The notes under the pieces were generated by a model. That model saw only the letters and a list, made by a program, of their open reading frames with translations. It made no database searches and was not told where the DNA came from. From Nelumbo lutea (taxonomy: Eukaryota > Streptophyta > Magnoliopsida > Proteales > Nelumbonaceae), in NCBI GenBank assembly GCA_022828595.1, contig JAKGHH010000003.1, forward strand, positions 20,336,934 through 20,400,933: a DNA stretch of 64,000 nucleotides, read 5' to 3'. Shown one piece after another: positions 9,450 through 21,304 of this stretch; position 1 is the first letter of the stretch; each line of letters begins with the position of its first letter. The position numbers and the translations under genes are program-made.

Positions 9450-12400
9450 ATGGCTACCAATAACGGAATGAACGGTGACAGTTCAAATAAGTCATAATGG
9501 TGGGGAGACAGACCCCGCGGTACATCGATCGGGCGTGGAGCAAGTCGAGGAAAAGGGAGTGGACCCTCTGGTGGACGTGATCGAGGTTCAGCAAAAACTC
9601 ATACTGCTCAGCATCGGCAGAGTGTGAGGTGGCTGCTAATGTAGCCCTAACTAACGGAGACAGGATCGGACTAAACAGGCTTAATGACGAGCAATGGCAG
9701 ACTCTTGTAAGCATGCTTGATGCTTACAAAACCAGGACTAATGGAAAGCTCTCTGGTAAGAAAAATTCTACTGATTGGATAATTGATTCTGGGGCGTCAC
9801 ACCATATGACTGAAGAAATTGATTTATTGATGGATGTATGGAATATTACATCGTGTCCGGTGGGACTTCCCAATGGGAAGCAAACCACTGCAATGAAGGA
9901 AGGGACTTTACATTTGGGTGGAAATATTTATTTACATCATGCGCTTTTTGTACCAAAAATGAACTGCACCCTTATTTCTGTAGCAAAATTATTGCAAGCG
10001 ATAAATTGTACTGTCACTTTTACTGACAAGCTATGTGTGATACAAGACCAAACCTGGAGGATTCTGATTGGAATGGGTGAGCAGTGTGATGGGGTCTATC
10101 ATTTTAGAGGAGCAGCACCGGTTCGGGCGAATAGAACAAGAGGTATGAATGAATGAGAGTTATGGCATTGCAGATTAGGGCATCCGTCTAAACAGATATT
10201 ATCTTTTCTTCCTAAAGTAGATAAATTAAATAGAACTGAAGGAGATAAGCCATGTGATGTTTGTTACAGAGCAAAAAAACATGGGAAATCTTTCCTGAAA
10301 GTAAACATAAAGCTGATGATTGTTTCTCTCTAATTCATTGTGATACATGGGGCGCCTATAAAGTACCTGCCTCTTGTGGTGCAGTTTACTTTCTAACCAT
10401 TGTTGATGATTATTCTCGTGCTGTGTGGGTTTGCTTGTTACTAGAAAAAAGTGAAGTAGTACATATTATTGAGAAATTTTGTGCCATGGCAGAACGCTAG
10501 TTTGACAAGCAAGTCAGGACTATTTGAAGTGATAATGGAACTGAATTTAAAAGCTTGAAATCATATTTTGAGACTCATGACATTCTACATCAAACTTCGT
10601 GTGTTGGGACACCGCAACAAAACAGTCAGGTGGAGAGAAAACACAAGCATATCTTGAATGTTACAAGAGCATTGAGATTTCAAGCAGGCTTGCCTATTGG
10701 TTTTTGGGGGGAGTGTGCCTTAACCGCCAGGTACTTGATAAACAAGACACCTTCTTTTGTACTTGGTGGGAAGACTCTGTATGAGGTACTGTTCGGGATG
10801 CCACATCGATACGAGCATATGAGAGTATTTGGTTGTCTCTACTATGCTCATTGGAGTCCTCGAGACAAGGATAAGTTTGGCAAAAGGAGTAGGAAGTGTG
10901 TTTTTGTAGGTTATCCCTACGGAAAGAAAGGTTGACGCATATATGATGTTGAAAGAGGTGAATATTTTGTCTCCCGTGATGTAGTCTTCCATGAGAATGT
11001 ATTTCCATATGCCACTAATCTAAAAGCAACTTTGGAAGACAACCCTGGCCCATCCATTGCACCAACTGATACTGTGGTTGATGATGATGTTTTTCACAGC
11101 CACAGAGGAAATAAAAACAGGGGGAGTGATGCAGCCGACATCTGTGATAGGAGGAGCCTTGAAAGTAATGATGATGAAAGAGAGGAGGAGCACGGAGATG
11201 AAGAGAGTGTGCAAGAAGTGGGAACTAATGGCAGTGAGGACAGAATTAGGGTGGATCCAACATCACAAATGGCACCAGAGGAGCAACTCGGTTGCGGACA
11301 TCGGCATCGCAAGCCGTCTGTTTTGTTAAAGCCCTACGTGACCTACACTGCTTGATGTTTGAAAGACCCCATTCACACTCAAGCCAACCCTGAATCAGAG
11401 TCATCAGGTACGACTCCCTATCCCATAGCGAATTATGTGACATGTGCTAACTTCTCTGCTAAACATCAAGCTTTCTTAACTGTAGTCACTACAGGAGCTG
11501 AGCCCACCAGCTTTTCTAAGGCAATGAAAACTGAGAAATGGAGAGAAGTTATGAGGAAGAAAATCCAGGCTCTGGAGGATAATGGTACTTGGACATTGGA
11601 AACTCTACCTCCCGGGAAAAAGGCAATAGGGAGTAAATGGGTTTATAAGATCAAATATAATTCAGATGGGACGGTTGAACGGCATATGGCACGCCTAGTT
11701 ATTCTCGGGAATAGACAGGTTGAGGGGTTAGATTACAATGAGACTTTTGCTCCTGTGACCAAAATAACGTCAGTTCGCACTTTCTTATCCATGGCAGCCG
11801 CTAAGAACTGGGAGTTGCATCAGATGGATGTACATAATGCATTCTTACATGGGGATTTGAGTGAGGAGGTATACATGCAGTTGCTGCCAGGTTTCGCATC
11901 TAAGGATCGAACAAAAGTGTGCAAACTGAAGAAGTCTCTCTATAGATTACGTCAAGCTCCCAGATGTTGGTTCTCGAAATTGGCAGCGACCTTAATACAG
12001 TTCGGGTTTGTTCAATCATATCCTAACTACTCTTTGTTCACTTATTTCAGACACAATGTTCGTTTGCACGTGCTGATATACGTTGATGATTTGATTGTTG
12101 GGGGAAATAATACTATAGCCATTATGAAATTCAAAGAGTATCTCAGTCGATGCTTCCATATGAAAGATCTGGGTCCACTTAAATATTTCCTAAGTATTGA
12201 AGTAGCTCGTGGTCCTAAGGGAATATTTTTATCTCAACGGAATTATACTCTGGACATTATCTCAGAATGTGGACTATTAGGAGCCAAACCAACGTCCATG
12301 CCCATTGAATAGAATCATCATCTTGCGTTGGACAATGGCACTCTAATGGACAATCTGAATCAGTATCAAAGACTAGTAGGATGGTTGATATACTTAACCA

Positions 12401-13035
12401 TCACACAACCTGAGCTGTGTTATTGTGTTCATGTCCTGGCCCAGTTCATGCAAAGTCCACGGTAAGAACATTGGGAGGCAGCTCTGCGTGTAGTGCGATA
12501 TATGAAAGGATATCTTGGATAAGGTATATTGTTGCATTCCGATAGCGATCTGCGTTTGTATGCTTATTGCGACTCTGATTGGGCAAGTTGCCCGTTAACG
12601 TGACGTTCGTTGACTGGGTATTTTGTCCTGTTGGGACAGTCATCGATTTCTTGGAAAACGAAAAAACAACACATTGTGTCGCGTTCCTTTGCAGAAGCAG
12701 AATATCGTTCGATGGCTGCGACAAGCTGTGAGTTGAAGTGGATGAGCAAACTTCTGTTGTCCTTGGGAGTGGCGCATAATAAACCTGCGCAATTGTATTG
12801 TGATAATCAGGCAGCTCTGCATATAGCTGCAAATCTAATGTTTCACGAGAGAATGAAGCATATTAAAGTCGACTGTCATTTTGTTCGGGATGAGTTATGG
12901 CATGGGAACATTGTTACTCGCCATGTTTGGACCACAGAACAGTTGGCTGACGTCTTGACGAAGGCACTTGGAAAAGAGAATTTTGCATATTTCCTTGGAA
13001 AATTGGGCATTCAAAATCTTCATGCGCCGATTTGA
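9450..13035 (+). pseudogene. copia-1 gag stump and pol (protease, integrase, RT, RNase H), multiply interrupted
   Basis: The ATG at 9450 starts a gag-like MATNNGMNGDSS peptide that stops within about 50 bases. Next comes an Arg/Gly-rich gag tail (9500-9600), so the capsid-like and zinc-knuckle parts of gag are gone. Pol follows: protease [12 protein letters not shown] (9776), integrase zinc region and core (HCDTWG near 10340, SDNGTEF near 10530, QQNSQVERKHKHI near 10620), and RT (KWVYKIKY near 11640, IYVDDLIVGG near 12075). RNase H follows (SWKTKKQHIVSRSFAEAEY near 12650, YCDNQAALHIA near 12800). Stops break the frame at 10154, 10498, 10526, 10933, 11353, 12310, 12461, 12520 and 12601, with little loss of alignment between them. 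The last frame ends at 13035, just before the polypurine tract. Confidence 0.92.
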
Positions 13036-13042
13036 GGGGGAG

Positions 13043-13229
13043 TATTGGGAAGCGTGGTTTTAGGAATGCATTTAGGAGTTCTCTGGCCGTAATTAGGAGT
13101 TCTCTAGATTTATTTGGCCTGGCCAGCGATAATTTCCCACTACAACTACAACTGAATCTCCTATTGTATATATATACGATGTAATCTTGCATAATAAAGA
13201 CAACAGAATTCTCCAGAAAGATTTTCACA
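13043..13229 (+). repeat. 3' LTR of copia-1
   Basis: This 187-bp copy of the 5' LTR is preceded by the polypurine tract GAGGGGGAG and followed by TCATA, the target duplication. It differs from the 5' LTR at about 13 positions and one insertion. Confidence 0.9.
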
Positions 13230-13316
13230 TCATATATTTTAGCATGAACAAATGAGTTTATGCATAAAAACAAATGCAATATTATGCCTAAATTATTGTC
13301 TAAGGGGAGATTATGG

Positions 13317-13828
13317 GCAATCGGGATCTCCTGTTCACAAGAATCCTACCCACAAGAGTAATGCAGTTGTATATTACAAATATCTCCCCATGAATGATAA
13401 CATATAAAAATAGGAAATGTTCCCAATATGGAACTATAGTGATATATGGATGGGTATGGGCAGGGCTCTTGTGGGTAAGAGATCCGAACACAATTATGTG
13501 TAATTTCAGATTTGTTAAAGACGAGATTGTAAAACGGTTAGTAACAAAGAAAAAAGAGAATACAAAGAGAAGCCAAACAAGTACAACTAACGGACACACT
13601 ACCCACGAACAATTAACCAACTCGAAAGATTAGAAACAAATTTCCTGTCTTCTAAAAACAGAACAGAGTTCAGGTCTCCTACCAACAATGTAAATAGGAA
13701 AAGTCTTTCGTTTTTACATGTTTTTACATGTCCCCATTCATACAGAGATATTCCTAAAATACATCTGTAGTGCCCTATGGTAGGATTCTTGTGGGTACGA
13801 TAGGTGTGGGTAGGAAATCCTGATTGCT
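13317..13828. mobile_element. Fold-back element, ACCCACAAGAATCC family
   Basis: The left arm (13317-13358: gcaatcgggatctcctg, then acaagaatcctacccacaag) is matched in inverse by the right arm (13779-13828: ggtaggattcttgtgggta, then gtgggtaggaaatcctgattgc). The arms are imperfect and about 50 bp long. No protein is encoded. Related arms occur at 29451-29933 and 37549-37854. Confidence 0.65.
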
Positions 13829-14746
13829 AAAATCCCACGACTTGCAGTTGCATGGGCAACTATATTGTTGCCCGACATACAAAAACAAACTTAACCTCCA
13901 ATTTACCACATTCAAACAGCTTAAACTCATATTGGATCCAATATTGGATTTGGGCTTTGGAAAATGAACCTTTAGTCCGTTTTGGCCTTCTTTTGCTTTG
14001 TTGACCTAGGTTGGAACCCCACTGGGCGTTGTTTGGTGTAATGGTAAATTATAAAATCGAAACAGAATGTCAAGATTCAATTATTTTTATGAAACTTAAT
14101 TCTAACCATGACCTGCTGTGGGCCAGGCCAAAGTGGATCCAATTCTTTATGTTTCCAACAATCAAGCTTGGTCAACAACTTGATTCGCTTCACATTAGAC
14201 ATATCTGTAGACCATTCCATTCATGAACAACTCCTTCGTCTTCCGGCAAGTGATCACAAGCTTTGAATCTCGCATTTGAAATTACAGGTCAGGTTGTGGT
14301 CTTTCCAAGCAGCCCAAGCCACTGCTATATTGATAGTTTTAACTCAAAGATTATTACATCAATGACTTCCCCCAAATGATTCAAGTTATACTAGCTATCG
14401 AACAAATACCACCATCTGAACAAGAGGCATCAAAATTAATCTTAATCATCCCAACCTCAGGTAATTTTCAAATAATATGCTTTCAAGTCTTAGTATTGTT
14501 ACTCTTTCAATCTCCCCCCACAAAGGAGTTTAGGGCCTTTTCAATGACCAAATGGGGGGAAATTGAAGTGTTGTTAAACATGCATTGATTTCTGTTCTTC
14601 CAAGCTACCACAATATGAAAACATAGAAAGTTCGAGTGGTAAGTTTAGGCTTAGTTTAACTGAGGGTTTAATTAAGACTATGCTATCTTTTGAGTTTGAG
14701 TACCCTCTCTTGGATTCCTTAAGAACGAAAGATGGGTAGAAGATTT

Positions 14747-14952
14747 AGGGCCTGTTTGGTTGATAGGAATCGGGGTTTGAAATCGGTTTGATTGGGTGGA
14801 ATCGGAATTCCGTTCACATTCCCTTCCCCTCCGTTGGAATGAAGTCCCATTCCATATGATTCCAGTTTTCATTCTAATTCCTATCTAACTCAAATAGATT
14901 ATACGAATAGCCCATTCCAATTCTAATTCAAACTGTGAATCAAACCAACCCT
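14747..14952. mobile_element. MITE-like element with AGGGccTGTTTGG ends
   Basis: The left end AGGGCCTGTTTGGTTGAT and the complement of the right end AGGGTTGGTTTGATTCA are related inverted ends. The interior repeats words such as ggaatcgg and attccaattc. About 206 bp, non-coding. Confidence 0.6.
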
Positions 14953-16076
14953 TAAATATATCATGAAGTTTTTATATAGACTTAAATATCTTATTGAGTA
15001 GCCCCACTGCACTTAGACATATCCTCCCTAATGAGACCTTATATACTGTTGGCATGTGGCATCACATAACTGGTTTTAAATTTTAAAAACCTTGTTTTGC
15101 CCTTCTAGTAGCTGAGACATTTCTTTAGTGAATTTCGAGAAGACCCTTGCTAGTTTTCTCCGGGATTGAAATTTAAGCAAATTATAAAATAATCTTCAAA
15201 CTGGAACAATATTTCAGAAAATGAACATGGCAGAGAGGGAGAGCTCTTCTGTAGCACCTCTCTAATTTTACCAAAAAAACAAAAAAGAGTTTGCTTTTGC
15301 TACAACGTGGTTTTAGCACAAATCACATCACGGCTTCTGATGCATTGTTGTGGCCCCAATTTGATGTCACTCCATCCGATTCAAGATGAGGCCATGACAA
15401 TATATCAAAGGCTGTCATTTCACAGTTTTAGGCATAAAAATACACTCAGCAAAAGTGGATTGAAATCATTAATGGGTAGTAAAAAAAATACCGCGAGGGC
15501 ATAGCATCCAGTCATACATTAAGAATATCTCCCATATTTACGATAACATAAGGAGATATCTTCGAGCATAGAATAGATTTCCTGCAGGCAAAAATTCTAT
15601 GCAAATTACATCTTACTGCACATAGGAATATCTCTACTATGAATGTTGCTACCTTAAGAGTGTGTGTAGAGATTTTACTTGCAAGAAGTAATGTCATAAT
15701 GTCTCCTATACTCGTATGTTAAAATATTAAGCTCTCCAAATATTTGCATGATTTTTACTTTCAAAAAATCCACATCTTGAGACAGCCTTTGTCCATTATC
15801 TTCACATTTTAACAATATTTAAATGAGATATTTAGAAAGGCTGTGCAAAGAAAAATAAAGGGAGGTAATCCAGAAATGTTAGTACGACCTCTCACCCTCC
15901 TAATACATGCCTAATTTTGTATTTATAATGCCTTCTCATGAGTATTATACCAAGAATTCCTTAGATAGGGAACAAATGACACACTTTATTGACCATTGGA
16001 GCTCAGGAACTGATTATAGCCCAAGAAATTGGTCTCAGCACAGTTAGGTCTGAGTTGGAAAAAAAAATCGTGGTAT
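14953..16076. other. No supported gene
   Basis: AT-rich sequence with short chance ORFs only. Around 15500-15730, ATATCTCCC/GGAGATATC words resemble the arms of the fold-back family at 13317-13828, but I could not define ends. Confidence 0.45.
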
Positions 16077-16355
16077 CATGATTTTCAAAATCGGATCGGA
16101 TTGGAAGGTTGGATCGAAAACTGGAAATCAGTTAGATGATAGGTTTCATTTTTCTTTAAAACCGGAATTTTGCTAAAAAATATTGATTTAGTCAGCAAAC
16201 TATTGACTCGGATGGTTGAACTGTTCGAATCATTCGATGATTTTGACCGTTCTTTTATTTTTTGTCAGAACGGACTGTTCATTTGATTCAAATGGTCAGA
16301 ACATTCGACCCAAAAACTGAACCCCTGACCAGTTTGGTTTTAAAAACCTTACATG
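16077..16355. mobile_element. Inverted-repeat element, CATG-TTTT-AAAA ends
   Basis: The left end CATGATTTTCAAAATCGG and the complement of the right end CATGTAAGGTTTTTAAAACC are related. The flanking GTAT/ATAC extends the palindrome. The interior is degenerate gttcgaatcattcga / ggttgaactgttc words. It is a close relative of 17825-18107. Confidence 0.55.
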
Positions 16356-16390
16356 ATACAGTGCTACCAACAAACAATTTTGTACCCCAC

Positions 16391-16850
16391 TGCGTTTGGC
16401 GGGGCTTCCCAGAAGCACTTTTGGGGTTTTTTGCATTCCAAAAGCCAAGAGCACCCCCAAAAAACCACTGGGTGAAAAATGCAGTAAACAGAGAAAAGCA
16501 CCCGATCAATCGTTTTTTAGAGAGGAAAAACCATGCCAAACACAGTCCAAACCAGCTAATATGTTATGTAAATATCACAAGCACACACACAGAGGATGGA
16601 TTAGGCTAGGAACAAATACACGCATTGAAGCAAAGCATGGATTGGGCTAGGCCAATCACCCACACTTATAAGAAAAGTGCTTGTTAGGAAGCCCGTTTAG
16701 GGAAGAAAAGCCCTGCCAAACACAATCTAAGTCCCCTAATGTGTACCATGTAAACACCACAAAACACGCACACCACTCTCACACAGAGAATGGATTGGAC
16801 TACGAACAAATACATGCACAGCATGGATTGGGCCAGGCCAATCACCCATG
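16391..16850. repeat. MITE-like element with a 180-bp internal tandem duplication
   Basis: The left end CGTTTGGCGGGGCTTCCC pairs with the complement of AAGAAAAGCCCTGCCAAACA, giving TGTTTGGCAGGGCTTTTC. The right part is present twice with a 180-bp period. Unit 1 is about 16511-16663 and unit 2 about 16692-16850. Both contain GCCAAACACA, AAACACCACA-like CA-rich stretches, GGATTGG and GGCCAATCACCCA. Confidence 0.65.
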
Positions 16851-17282
16851 CAACTAAGATGGGTTGGGAATTCCTATCTGTTCATAAACTGTAAAAGCTT
16901 GTTTGATTTATGGAGACAGAACCCATAAGTGGGCTTAGAGGCCCCCGCAAGGTTTTAATAATAATTAAGACCCATCATAGAATAGGTCCTAAATAAAGCA
17001 TTGACTTTGCCAAAAATCAGAACTAGAAGAGCTTTCTTTTGAGTTTTTTTCACCGTCTAGAATGCATAAAAATTACATCATGATAATCTTCTGTATATGA
17101 TAATGTTTGGCCTTGTTGATCTTATCTATTATATAGGAAAGACAAGACCTGCTACAAACAATTTGTGTAATACAGGCAAAGTAATCCAACCAGCAAACAT
17201 GTCAGCTATCTGTTCTTATTGGGTTAGGTATCCTGTTTTAATACCTTCTTGTAACAGATCTGGAGTCTAGATAGGACTCTCT

Positions 17283-17661
17283 GATGTTTAGGGATACTAA
17301 GTCGGGCTGGTTAGGTTAGGTTGAGGTCAGTCCTAATTCAGCCCGAATTGTTGAACCTCAATTCTAAGTTCCTAACCCTTAGGATCAACTGGGCTCAGGT
17401 TGGCTTGATTTTTTACATTAATCATGTTTACCTACATGCATAAATACATACATTTGCACATATTTATGTGGCATTTATATAAATAAATATGAAGACATGG
17501 GAAATTTAGGTTATGCTTCAACCCTAACCCAATCCAAAGTTAAATTAGGTTTATAATTTTTCAACCTTAATCCTAACTCCTAACTGAATTCCAAACTGGC
17601 CCAACCCAGGCTGACTTTGTTGAATTGGGTTTGGATTAACTTGGCCAAAGCTGTACCCCTA
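17283..17661. repeat. Degenerate GGGTTGGGTT/CCTAACCC element ending TACCCCTA
   Basis: Words such as ggttaggttaggttgagg, caaccctaaccca and gggtttggattaac fill both flanks of an AT-rich core. The right end ctgtacccctac matches the CCCCTA ends of the family described for 6188-6698. The left boundary is approximate. Confidence 0.45.
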
Positions 17662-17824
17662 CTGATTCTAGGTTCCAATACTCAAAATACGGATAAGTTG
17701 CAATTTATGAGGAACCAAATCCACCTATGGGTCCTGTATCCTCATACGGCCACACATCACTTTATTCTAGAGAGGAGATTTCCTGATGAAGCTAATTAAG
17801 GTAGATAAATGAGATAGTCCCACC

Positions 17825-18107
17825 CATGGTTTTTAAAATTGAACCGGTGATCGAATTGGTCAGGGGTCTGGTTATCGGTTTGAACAGTTCAACTGTTCGA
17901 TTTGAATGATTGGCCCATTCTAATTAAAAAAAAAAAAATTAACATTTTGAAAAAAGGTCAAAACCATTCGAACAATTAATTAACTGGTTCAGCGGTTTGC
18001 TAACCAAAATCAACGGTTTTAGAAAAAAAATGATTTTGAGGAAAAATAGAACCGGTCAAGTGACCGATTCCTGATTTTTCTGGTCCGGTCTGATTTTGAA
18101 AACCATG
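17825..18107. mobile_element. Inverted-repeat element, CATGGTTTTYAAAAT ends
   Basis: The left end CATGGTTTTTAAAATTGA, followed by ACCGG, pairs with the complement of the right end, CATGGTTTTCAAAATCAG followed by ACCGG: about 23 bp with few mismatches. The interior holds repeated ggtttgaacagttcaac and aaccggtcaag words. 283 bp, non-coding. Confidence 0.7.
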
Positions 18108-18912
18108 ATCCCTCCTATTTTTACTATATAAATGAGCCTTGGTCAATCCAAAGTCCAAACAATCAACCAGATAGGCGCCATTAGGATTGACCATGTAATC
18201 ACTCCCTTACAATGTTTGGTCATGTAACCACACTATCTGAGCTAATGCTTGCCCCGTGAACATGGTAAAGAGAAGACAGGGGGTCTTCTTTTGGGCCCAA
18301 CATGAATTGCCACGTGTAAGATTATTTGGCTGTTAAAAAGCAACCTGAATATGAGACTGTTCCCTTAAACATCCAATCTAGTAGTTAATAGAAACCTGAT
18401 AACAGGAGAAGAAAGCTTAGCATTTAAATGGTAATTCTTATTCACTTACAAGGCTACAAGCTTAAGTTCTAAGAAAAAAATACAAATCTACACACAAAAA
18501 ACAGTACTAAGAAGAAATGCAAAAAAGAAATTAACCAGGCTACATTAAAGAGGATTTTGTCATCATAACTGCGATGAGGTGTCTCCCTTCAATCATGTAT
18601 AGTGGATTGGGACTGAACCGTTGAGTACATCTTACCTAAATGATCATATATCTAAAAAGGTCAAAAAAGATAAAATAAAATCAAGTCATTTGATTGATTT
18701 TTGAATTATTTCCGGATCAGCATTCACTTTCAGAGTCTAAAGTAAATGTCTGATTGGAATTATTTGATTGTGACTCTTTCTTTATCTAACTATTGTTTGG
18801 AGTGTGAACATATCGGATGGTGGGTTTCATTAATCTCTTAACTTACGCACATCATCTTATGTGAGGGCACCCTCATTATAGATTTATAGTACACCTTAAA
18901 TAAAAATCTACA
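18108..18912. other. No supported gene
   Basis: AT-rich intergenic sequence. No repeats with clear ends and no coding signal were seen. Confidence 0.45.
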
Positions 18913-19201
18913 AGGCTCCGTTCATTTTTTGATAAATAATTTTTTTGGGTAATTTTTTTTTGAAAAATATTTATCCAGGTAAATGTATTTCTCCATGTTA
19001 TTTTATTTTTTATGTAAATAAGGTAATTACCATTTTAGTTATAAAAATCTATTATTAAAAAGGGCGATACCTAGTAAAATAAACTTTCCCTAGTCCTCAC
19101 ATAAAGCTGAAAAAAGAACATAGGATTCTTGGTCAATGGGAACCAAAATCCCACTAACCAACTTTCCTCTCTCTCAAAATGCAAAAAAAGAATGCCCCCC
19201 T
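18913..19201. mobile_element. MITE-like element, copy A of a two-copy family
   Basis: The left end AGGCTCCGTTCATTTTTTG resembles the complement of the right end AGGGGGGCATTCTTTTTTTG. The body, including a nearly identical 45-base stretch with AACATAGGATTCTTGGTCAA, recurs in the same orientation at 29540-29880. Confidence 0.65.
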
Positions 19202-19427
19202 AAGAATTACTTAAGAGTTAAAATGATTAATCTCGAAAGGCATATTGTATATTGAATTTTATTATCTAGTTAATAGCAAAATACTCTCATAAATGTTCAC
19301 CATAGATAGAAAGTTTTCAAGGCTTAGAATCCAAATATAAATGTGTTTGGTGCAAAACCTTTGTATATAGTATTTCTAAACCTTGTATTTGCATTGTACA
19401 TATTTATATTCATAAACTGAGCCTAAT

Positions 19428-19641
19428 GGACCATTTGATAACAGCTGAAATTTCTGAACTGAATGCCTTATTGTTTTGCTCCTTCAGTGGTTAAAATAAT
19501 TTATTAATAAAATATTCAAGGGTATAGTACTCTACTGAACTTCAGTTTCAGCCATTAAGGAGCTCACAACCTCCTTAAAAACTTATTCACCTAAAGATAA
19601 AACAATTCATCTCAGCCATTTCAGTTGTTGTCAAATAGCCC
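19428..19641. mobile_element. hAT-like MITE
   Basis: The 24-bp imperfect ends GGACCATTTGATAACAGCTG(AAAT) and GGGCTATTTGACAACAACTG(AAAT) are inverted, with 4 mismatches. The sequence style resembles non-autonomous hAT elements of plants. CCTAA occurs at both edges but no perfect 8-bp duplication is visible. Confidence 0.6.
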
Positions 19642-20599
19642 CTAAAATGATTGAAAAGGTAAACCACTTTGAGTTTTATTCCTGAAAAAATCTCTTTGGA
19701 AGAGCCCATTTGAAAATGAACAAAGAACTACTGAAATGTGAGAGATGGGTCATGGATATGAAGATTTAAGGAGGAGATTACTTTCTATATAGGCTTTGAT
19801 TGTCAAATTGATTTCTCATTACTTTACCACCATGTCAAGGATTTCTTGACTTCTTGTGATACATCAGCCATTAGAAATAACTGTGGAAATGAAATTATTC
19901 ATGTAGGACTTATCCCAAACTTCATCACTTAGCGTTCATGAAATTGACAACACAACTACGAGGAAGTAATTTGGCATTTCACACAAGGATATGACTAAGA
20001 CGTTTTCTCTTGGAACTTTGGAAGCGAGGGTTCTAACTAGGAGGTCCTCAAATTAAAACCATAAGGTTGGAATTTCTGAATGCACAAAAATGTTTCCACA
20101 AATAAAGCTGTAGTGGAGATTGTGATTTGTGAATAACAAAATATTCCAGTCATTTCTTTTTCTTTATTTTGATAATCTTGCATCAACTCAGACCAACCCA
20201 AGTTGCACTCCTAGCATTAAAAAGAATATTTTGGTAATACACCTTTTTCAATGATTTATTGAAAATTTAATAAGCTAAAAGGACTGAAGGTAGACCAAAA
20301 GGACATGGATATGAATAGTAATAAATGATTTAAGTGTTCATAATTTAACAAGGGGCAAGACAAAGAAAATGGGATGGAGAAACAGGATTCATATAGCCCA
20401 CCTCATGTGTGTGGGTGATTGGCTTTATAACAATCATCAGTAATATTTTTATGACCAAAATGCCTTGCACAAGAATATCTTGCTTGCTTATAGATTTATT
20501 GGCAATCCTGACTCTTTTATCATTCACATAGATCATCGGAAAGTTGTACAATCTACTTAGTTGTGTTTGGTTGTACATAAAATGAAGGAAAATGAATTA

Positions 20600-21215
20600 T
20601 TTCTTTGGTTGCATTTGTTTTCAGCACAAATTTATGTGCGTAGATGCAAAATTATGATAGTGCAAATTCTGGTTTAATTTTATTTTAAATTTTAACTTAT
20701 TTTGTTTAATTATCGTAAAAATGAAGTAAAATAAGACCTCAAGAAGAATAAAGTAAAACCCAAAGGCTATGTTTGATTGAGGTGTAAATGTGAATTGACA
20801 TAAAACTCAACCATCAGTTCGCATTTACACCCGTTTGTTTTCAAGTTTTACACCAATCCACTTTTGCAGATGTTTGTTTTTCATGAAAATCGGTAATCAT
20901 GTTTTTTGGCTGATTATCATTAATCGATGTAAATAATCACTTTTGCATTCATTCTCACTTAAAAATACCCAATAATTCAAGCAGTTTTAAAATGATGGAC
21001 TTCTACATGATGTATTTTTTCATCAACTAACTTTTACACGGTGGATTTTTCCACTACATTCAAACGCCGCTAAAATAAAATTAAACCAGAATTTGCATTC
21101 TTTGTCTGTATTCTCACAACCCATTACAACAATCAGTATTTACATTCCCATGCATTTTGTACTACAAATAAATTTGCTTTGCACTACAACAAAAACAGCC
21201 TTTGGAAATGATATT
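20600..21215. mobile_element. Large inverted-repeat element with a perfect 27-bp arm, hosting a nested MITE
   Basis: Positions 20661-20687 (starting TGCAAATTCTGG) are the exact reverse complement of 21071-21097. Outside this the arms continue as a looser match (GTTTTCAGCACAAATTTATG on the left; the complement of the right arm has GTAGTGCAAAGCAAATTTAT). The space between the perfect arms is mostly filled by a different inverted-repeat element (20765-21070). Confidence 0.7.
20765..21070. mobile_element. MITE nested in the inverted-repeat element
   Basis: The left end GGCTATGTTTGATTGAGGTG and the complement of the right end GCGGCGTTTGAATGTAGTGG form imperfect inverted ends. The right end abuts the 27-bp arm exactly. 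Non-coding. Confidence 0.6.
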
Positions 21216-21304
21216 GAATAGGAAAACAAATCAAACTATATTTCACCTAACTTGAAAAACAAACTATGGGAACCATTTCATATATGAATTGAGATGATTA
21301 GTCT

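Larger units (their letters stand above)
7896..13229 (+). mobile_element. Complete but dead Ty1/copia LTR retrotransposon (copia-1)
   Basis: Two LTRs (7896-8081 and 13043-13229) bound the element, flanked by a perfect 5-bp target duplication TCATA at 7891-7895 and 13230-13234. A tRNA-Met-type primer binding site (TGGTATTAGAGC) follows the 5' LTR, and a polypurine tract (GAGGGGGAG, about 13034-13042) precedes the 3' LTR. Between them lie a 1.4-kb leader, a stump of gag, and pol in copia order: protease, integrase, RT, RNase H. In my hand alignment the LTRs differ at about 13 positions plus one indel (roughly 7%). Many in-frame stops, several of the CGA-to-TGA type, mean it could move only with help from another element. 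Confidence 0.93.
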
